64,000 nucleotides of DNA, from positions 12,021,952 through 12,085,951 of the forward strand of contig CM026423.1 of the NCBI GenBank assembly GCA_014871385.1. Direction: 5' to 3'. The notes under the pieces were generated by a model. That model searched no databases. It was not told the origin of the DNA and worked only from the letters and a program-made list of their open reading frames with translations. Each line of letters opens with the position of its first letter. Positions within the stretch are counted from its first letter, which is position 1. Position numbers and translations under genes: made by a program. This document shows, piece after piece, positions 59,414 to 64,000 of this stretch. Source of the stretch: Ceratodon purpureus. Its lineage: Eukaryota > Streptophyta > Bryopsida > Pseudoditrichales > Ditrichaceae.

Positions 59414-61614
59414 CTAATGAGCTTCGTCTTCTTCAGAACCGTCGTTGGAGTCTTCGACTACTGGCGCTCGAAGATCAAGTGATGATTTGACATCGGCCTC
59501 AGAATCAACTGTAAAACCACGGAGGCAATCTAGATACCAACATCCTGCCTCCAAGTGGGGAGCTTTGTACCTCTTCAATTGCTGAGGAGAGTAGATACAC
59601 TGGTCCGAGCCCCTCTGGATCCATAAAGGAAAGTACTTCGGGAGTTGTTGGACACTGACGGCACCTTTTGGAAGGAGCTCTCTCTTGAAGTACCTAGAGT
59701 GGGCCAATTTTGAATGACTTAGTATGTGGGAGTGAGGAAAGGGAGGATTCGAAATGCACACATGTTTGAGAAAAGATTCATACCGGTATATGACTCGCTT
59801 GACAACATCTACCGTTCCAGGGAATTTCGTGAAAATCGACTTCTTATCAAAATTCTTCTTCGCCTTGGATCCAAGGAATGCCGGGAATGCTCTGTCCCAA
59901 AGCAGAATACGCCAGCTCTCCACGTAATCGCTTGGTCGCTGAACATCAGGGGAGGCATTCCAATTGATGTCCAGCTCCTCAGACTTACACATGTTCTCAA
60001 ACTCTTCGATGACCGCTTCTTCCAACTACAAGAGACAGTCAGCAGAATTAGACTACAACAATGAGAGTGATACAATGACAAAGAAATTAACAGTTCTGGA
60101 AATAAGGGAGCATACCCCTGCCCAGAATGAAGCCCTGTTTAGCCAACGGTCGAGGTCAGCTTCCTTGAACTCCGGTGGTGGGAACCTATAAGACTGCCTT
60201 GAAGTCGGAGAGGAGTTCCACCACCTCAACCAACGAGCTTTGTACTTGGGTTCCACTGCCGCCGGCACAATCTTCTGCAGCTTGTCCAACGTCATCTCAG
60301 GTTTGTTGAGATCGCTGAAGTGGCGGTTAATCTGCAATTAGAACAGAATTGTTAGCATTATGAAATCAAAATAACATAGGCGATAAAAACAAAATAGCTT
60401 AAGATGAAGTGATTAAGGATTCACCTCGGCAAGGAAGTCGTCACCATTTTTGGGATTCGCAATGGCCAAGTACTTGGTGAAGTCCTTCTTCTTGACGGCA
60501 TCGATGAAGTTGTTTGATGCAGTCGTCATCGCATCCCAAACTCCAGATCCAGATTGATCCTCTATTGGCGTGTTCTCCTTGTAGGCTCTTGCGGCCTGAT
60601 CCGAGGCGACTGCAATCTCTCTCTGTTCATGGAGATACAATATATTAAAATCAGTTTACGAACTACTTGAAATGCATTACTTAAAGTATGGATCAGAACG
60701 AATGTACTTGCTGAGTCATGGTATGAATTCTTACTCGGTATAGGAACGCAATGAAAACCTTCGTTGTCAAGGTGAACCACCGGTCCTTTGCGTGTTTGTT
60801 CTGCACACAGATTTCAAACTCCTCTGGGCTAAGAAGATCTTTGAATTCTTCTAACTTCATGGCACCAAAAGAGCGAATGCGGAATAACTTCGCTGGAAGA
60901 TTACTCTTCACATGGTCATTCTCAGTAGACCTGTGAAAAAAAAAAACTGTTTAGAAAACACTTCCTAGTAGAAGGATGATCCGAAATCAAATTTAAGGAG
61001 TTGTTCAACCAAAATTCTTACCAGTTGATGTCGTGCATTGCATGGAGAAGATTGCCCACTTGGCCGCGGGGGTCCAATATGATGCAATGCAGGGAGATGT
61101 GCCAAGCTGGGTCGTCGGCATGATGCTTGTTGATGTGTCGTAACCAAGCTGAAAGGCGATGGTTACCTTCCCATACAAAAAACATTTTGCCACTGAATTG
61201 ATTGAGGTCATCGTCTCCTTGGAGGTCGGCTTCGAAGGCTTCGTTAGCCCTGCGCCAGCACGGGCTCCACTTTGCCTTCACTTCCTCCGTGACATCCATT
61301 GACATCTCTTCAGTGTTGAACATGGAAATATACATCACGCGGTCCCCATCTCTGTAACCCTTCACGAACTCCCTCTCCAAATGTTGCACGCCCATTTCGC
61401 CAACCGGTCTCACTTTTGCCATTGCGACCATTCTACACAATGGGACAAGCAGGCGAGACTTCCTCAAGGGCTGAATACGAACGGCGTTGATGACGTTGAT
61501 AGAGTCAACTTTATGCTGTGTTCGATGAAGCAGTTCCCCTTCAACAGCGTCTTTCAAATCCAGAGGCTTTGATGATGATGGCAACACGTCCTCTGTTTGC
61601 GTCAACTCGGGTAC
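59414..61614 (-). CDS. X2 upstream half: ParB/Srx-like domain protein
   Basis: Exons, all phases agree: 61022-61614, 60735-60930, 60425-60622, 60116-60331, 59784-60025, and 59414-59693 (to an in-frame TAG), about 574 aa. Exon 61022-61614 has MFFVWEGNHRLSAWLRHI, the GNHRLxA signature of ParB/sulfiredoxin-fold proteins. Before it, R-rich IQPLRKSRLLVPL text fits the first strand. The next exons are charged and unrecognised (LRIRSFGAMKLEEF-type text; RWLRWWNSSPTSRQ; SWRILLWDRAFPAFLG), then an acidic tail (DSNDGSEEDEAH). ParB-fold domains bind or cut DNA or hydrolyse CTP. ParB plus methyltransferase pairs are familiar from phages and plasmids. No start Met precedes the ParB motif in this exon, so a further 5' exon is needed, perhaps 61754-62176. 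Confidence 0.6.
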
Positions 61615-61753
61615 CTGTTGAAAGCCATAGAAATGAACAATCAAACTCAAAAATGTAGATACTGAAAAATATATTTTACCAATCACTTAGAGATTTTCTC
61701 ATAAATGAAAGAGTAAAAAAAAACATCTCAAATTTCATCTATGGCACCAAGCA

Positions 61754-62176
61754 TCAAGGCCGTGCCACTCTACGAGGAGCCCTTCCATAGTACTGTCTAG
61801 CCTCTCTACTATTCCAATGATGGCGCCTTCTCCAAAATCGCCTCGTCTGACGGCAAGCGCTGGGCAGTATTGCCGGAAGGGCGAACACTACATGGGCTGG
61901 CCTCCTCAACACCAGAGGTGAAACTGGGGGATTAGGCGAAGACGGCGGTGTGCCAAGAGGTGGCGAGGTGGGCATGTACACAGGAGAGGTGGGCTCATAA
62001 ACCGGCGAAGTAGGCATGTACTGGGGTGACTGGACCTCGAAAGGTCCAGTGTCTACACCTAAAGGAATGGCTAAATCACAAGTACAAAGACGCTCATCTT
62101 CTGGGTCTGACAGGTCTGAAAGGTTTATCACAGAGAAAGGAGAATTGACTGACATGTCGGGAGCATCAGAGCCTAC
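61754..62176 (-). CDS. Reading frame with three Pol II CTD-like heptads
   Basis: An exon starting after ...cttgcag at 62177, open to TGA at 61754. If it has its own start, ATG 62155 gives 133 aa. The text contains heptads YMPTSPV, YEPTSPV and YMPTSPP back to back (about 61959-62021), preceded by an acidic NLSDLSDPEDE and followed by a strongly basic tail (RQTRRFWRRRHHWNSREAR). YxPTSPx repeats are the hallmark of the RNA polymerase II C-terminal domain. A mimic that recruits CTD-binding factors is possible but unproven. It may be an upstream exon of X2; the only phase-matching donor (AGA before gtggca) is weak. Confidence 0.45.
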   Translation of the reverse strand, partial: VGSDAPDMSVNSPFSVINLSDLSDPEDERLCTCDLAIPLGVDTGPFEVQSPQYMPTSPVYEPTSPVYMPTSPPLGTPPSSPNPPVSPLVLRRPAHVVFALPAILPSACRQTRRFWRRRHHWNSREARQYYGRAPRRVARP

Positions 62177-62555
62177 CTGCAAGTGCAAGGCAAATGAGGA
62201 AATTAGAGCTTTCAAATCATTTGAAAGAACTTTCAAATGCTCAACTTCAATTATTTAGGATAATAGAACATGTGAATTTAAAAAATGAAAACATCAGAAA
62301 CTATACCTAAGTCTCCTCAGGCCCCTTGCTTTCACTCTCGGTCCCGTTGTTCTGCTGAGAAGTATCCTGTAATTCACAAAAAATGCATCACTGTCAATTA
62401 TGAAAATTATTTTCATCCCGGTAGATAGGTTCTAATCTATAGCGAAAATCCATGCAAGAATGATAATACATGATCACAAGTTATAAGAAACAAAACATCC
62501 TAAGAGTAAACCCAGTAAACCAAATAAATAAGGAAAGAAAAAAAAAAGCATTTAG
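62177..62555. other. Possible further small exon; otherwise AT-rich
   Basis: On the minus strand a 60-nt stretch near 62309-62368 after an acceptor (attacag) reads QQNNGTESESKGPEET then TAG. It could be the last exon of another gene. In-frame text before 62177 (HLKVLSNDLKALISSFA) is helix-like. Neither can be joined with confidence. Confidence 0.3.
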
Positions 62556-64000
62556 AGGGGTCGCGGCACTGGTGTCTGCTCCGAAAGCAGACACCGTGCC
62601 GCTTGCCTCGAGTTGGAATTTGAAAAATAATCATTGCCTCAAGCCTCATCGGAGGCGTAATGCCTCCTCAGCCGGGCCAGCTGCATGCACCAACCATTAA
62701 GCATAGCCCTCGAGCATTGCCCCAAGCCTCATCGGAGGCTTGAAGCCTCCTCGGCCGGGGCCCTGCCCTGCTCGCGGCACCTGCTCGCGGCACCTGCTCG
62801 CGGCACTGGTGTCTGCTCTGAAAGCAGACACCGTGCCGCTTGCCTCGAGTTGGAATTTAAAAAAGAACCATTGCCTCAAGCCTCATCGGAGGCGTAATGC
62901 CTCATCAGCCGGGCCAGCTGCATGCACCAACCATTAAGCATAGCCCTCGAGCATTGCCCCAAGCCTCATCGGAGGCTTGAAGCCTCCTCGGCCGGGGGCC
63001 TGCCCTGCTCGCGGCACCTGCTCGCGGCACTGGTGTTTGCTCTGAAAGCAGACACCGTGCCGCTTGCCTCGAGTTGGAATTTAAAAAATAATCATTGCCT
63101 CAAGCCTCATCGGAGGCGTAATGCCTCCTCAGCCGGGCCAGCTGCATGCACCAACCACTAAGCATATCCCTCGAGCATTGCCCCAAGCCTCATCGGAGGC
63201 TAGAAGCCTCCTCGGCCGGGGGCCTGCCCTGCTCGCGGCACCTGCTCGCGGCACCTGCTCGCGGCATTGGTGTCTGCTCCGAAAGCAGACACCGTGCCGC
63301 TTGCCTCGAGTTGGAATTTGAAAAATAATCATTGCCTCAAGCCTCATCGGAGGCGTAATGCCTCCTCAGCCGGGCCAGCTGCATGCACCAACCATTAAGC
63401 ATAGCCCTCGAGCATTGCCCCAAGCCTCATCGGAGGCTTGAAGCCTCCTCGGCCGGGGCCCTGCCCTGCTCGCGGCACCTGCTCGCGGCACCTGCTCGCG
63501 GCACTGGTGTTTGCTCCGAAAGCAGACACCGTGCCGCTTGCCTCGAGTTGGAATTTAAAAAAGAACCATTGCCTCAAGCCTCATCGGAGGCGTAATGCCT
63601 CATCAGCCGGGCCAGCTGCATGCACCAACCATTAAGCATAGCCCTCGAGCATTGCCCCAAGCCTCATCGGAGGCTTGAAGCCTCCTCGGCCGGGGGCCTG
63701 CCCTGCTCGCGGCACCTGCTCGCGGCACTGGTGTCTACTCCGAAAGCAGACACCGTGCCGCTTGCCTCGAGTTGGAATTTAAAAAAGAACCATTGCCTCA
63801 AGCCTCATCGGAGGCGTAATGCCTCCTCAGCCGGGCCAGCTGCATGCACCAACCATTAAGCATAGCCCTCGAGCATTGCCCCAAGCCTCATCGGAGGCTT
63901 GAAGCCTCCTCGGCCGGGGGCCTGCCCTGCTCGCGGCACCTGCTCGCGGCACTGGTGTCTGCTCCGAAAGCAGACACCGTGCCGCTTGCCTCGAGTTGGA
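62556..64000. repeat. Satellite, 224/237-bp unit, at least 6 copies, continues past window
   Basis: The anchor CACTGGTGTCTGCTC recurs at 62567, 62804, 63028, 63265 (CATT), 63502, 63726 and 63950, giving spacings of 237, 224, 237, 237, 224 and 224. The 13-bp difference is one more or one fewer CTGCTCGCGGCAC subrepeat. Each unit holds the hairpin GGTGTCTGCT / AGCAGACACC and two GCCTC-ATCG-GAGGC stem-loops. Copies differ at only a few bases. Open frames through it (CTNH- and LPQASSEA-type peptides) are by-products of the repeat. Confidence 0.95.

Noticed and set aside
62470..63859. Series of small repeated ORFs in the satellite
   Set aside because: Same peptides repeat with the unit; no start context, and length follows the tandem array.
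62556..64000. CRISPR-like array (regular repeats with hairpins)
   Set aside because: The whole unit repeats, with no unique spacers, in a plant nuclear context.

Overview
The window is nuclear DNA of a land plant, most likely a moss or another bryophyte. The plant assignment rests on multi-exon genes with GT-AG introns: a chloroplast PTC52/PAO-type Rieske oxygenase, a P-class PPR protein, a chloroplast MurE homologue with an acidic N-terminal extension, cytosolic ribosomal protein eL20 (L18a) and an RIN13-like protein. The bryophyte guess is inference, from the MurE keeping the DNPR substrate motif and from the kinase-DC1 fusion. No species is claimed.

Layout. 1-1251: 3' end of a LINE with a poly(A) tail. 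2125-2470: an apparently unreported relic of PTC52 exon 6 plus intron. 2701-6015 (+): protein kinase whose next exon carries DC1 zinc-binding repeats. 7850-11060 (+): intact PTC52-like gene in 8 exons. 11793-13571 (-): NXPE/TBL-like esterase or acetyltransferase. 15565-15942 (-): frameshifted calmodulin-like pseudogene. 19940-21864 (-) and 22375-26056 (+): PPR protein and MURE, head to head. 27424-27666: a 235-bp piggyBac-type MITE. 28959-33295 (+): RIN13-like gene. 34420-34704: near-perfect 134-bp-arm foldback. 37155-38957 (+): RPL18A.

From about 39.8 kb on the DNA changes character. It holds a piggyBac-type end, a decayed piggyBac transposase (43.6-46.35 kb, -) with a degraded companion gene, several minisatellites, and an unusual gene group at 49-62 kb. 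That group has two head-to-tail units, each starting with a homologous ~260-bp control region (49098-49359 and 55938-56200). Each then has one + strand gene (a coiled-coil/RING-like protein; a small protein called W2 here) and one convergent - strand gene of a DNA-methyltransferase-like family with shared intron positions. The second methyltransferase-like gene continues, through one in-frame TAG, from a ParB-like upstream region. Upstream of that lies a reading frame with three RNA-polymerase-II-CTD-like heptads. W2 has a relative (W1) at 41.7-42.2 kb. This ParB/methyltransferase/RING/W group is the best candidate for an undescribed system, probably a mobile or selfish element family with plant-type introns. 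The window ends in a 224/237-bp hairpin-rich satellite.

The left 39 kb is ordinary chromosome: plastid-directed genes (PTC52-like, PPR, MurE) and housekeeping genes spaced by repeat-rich DNA. Exon borders were placed by eye from GT/AG signals, reading phase and recalled family sequences. No alignment or expression data were available.
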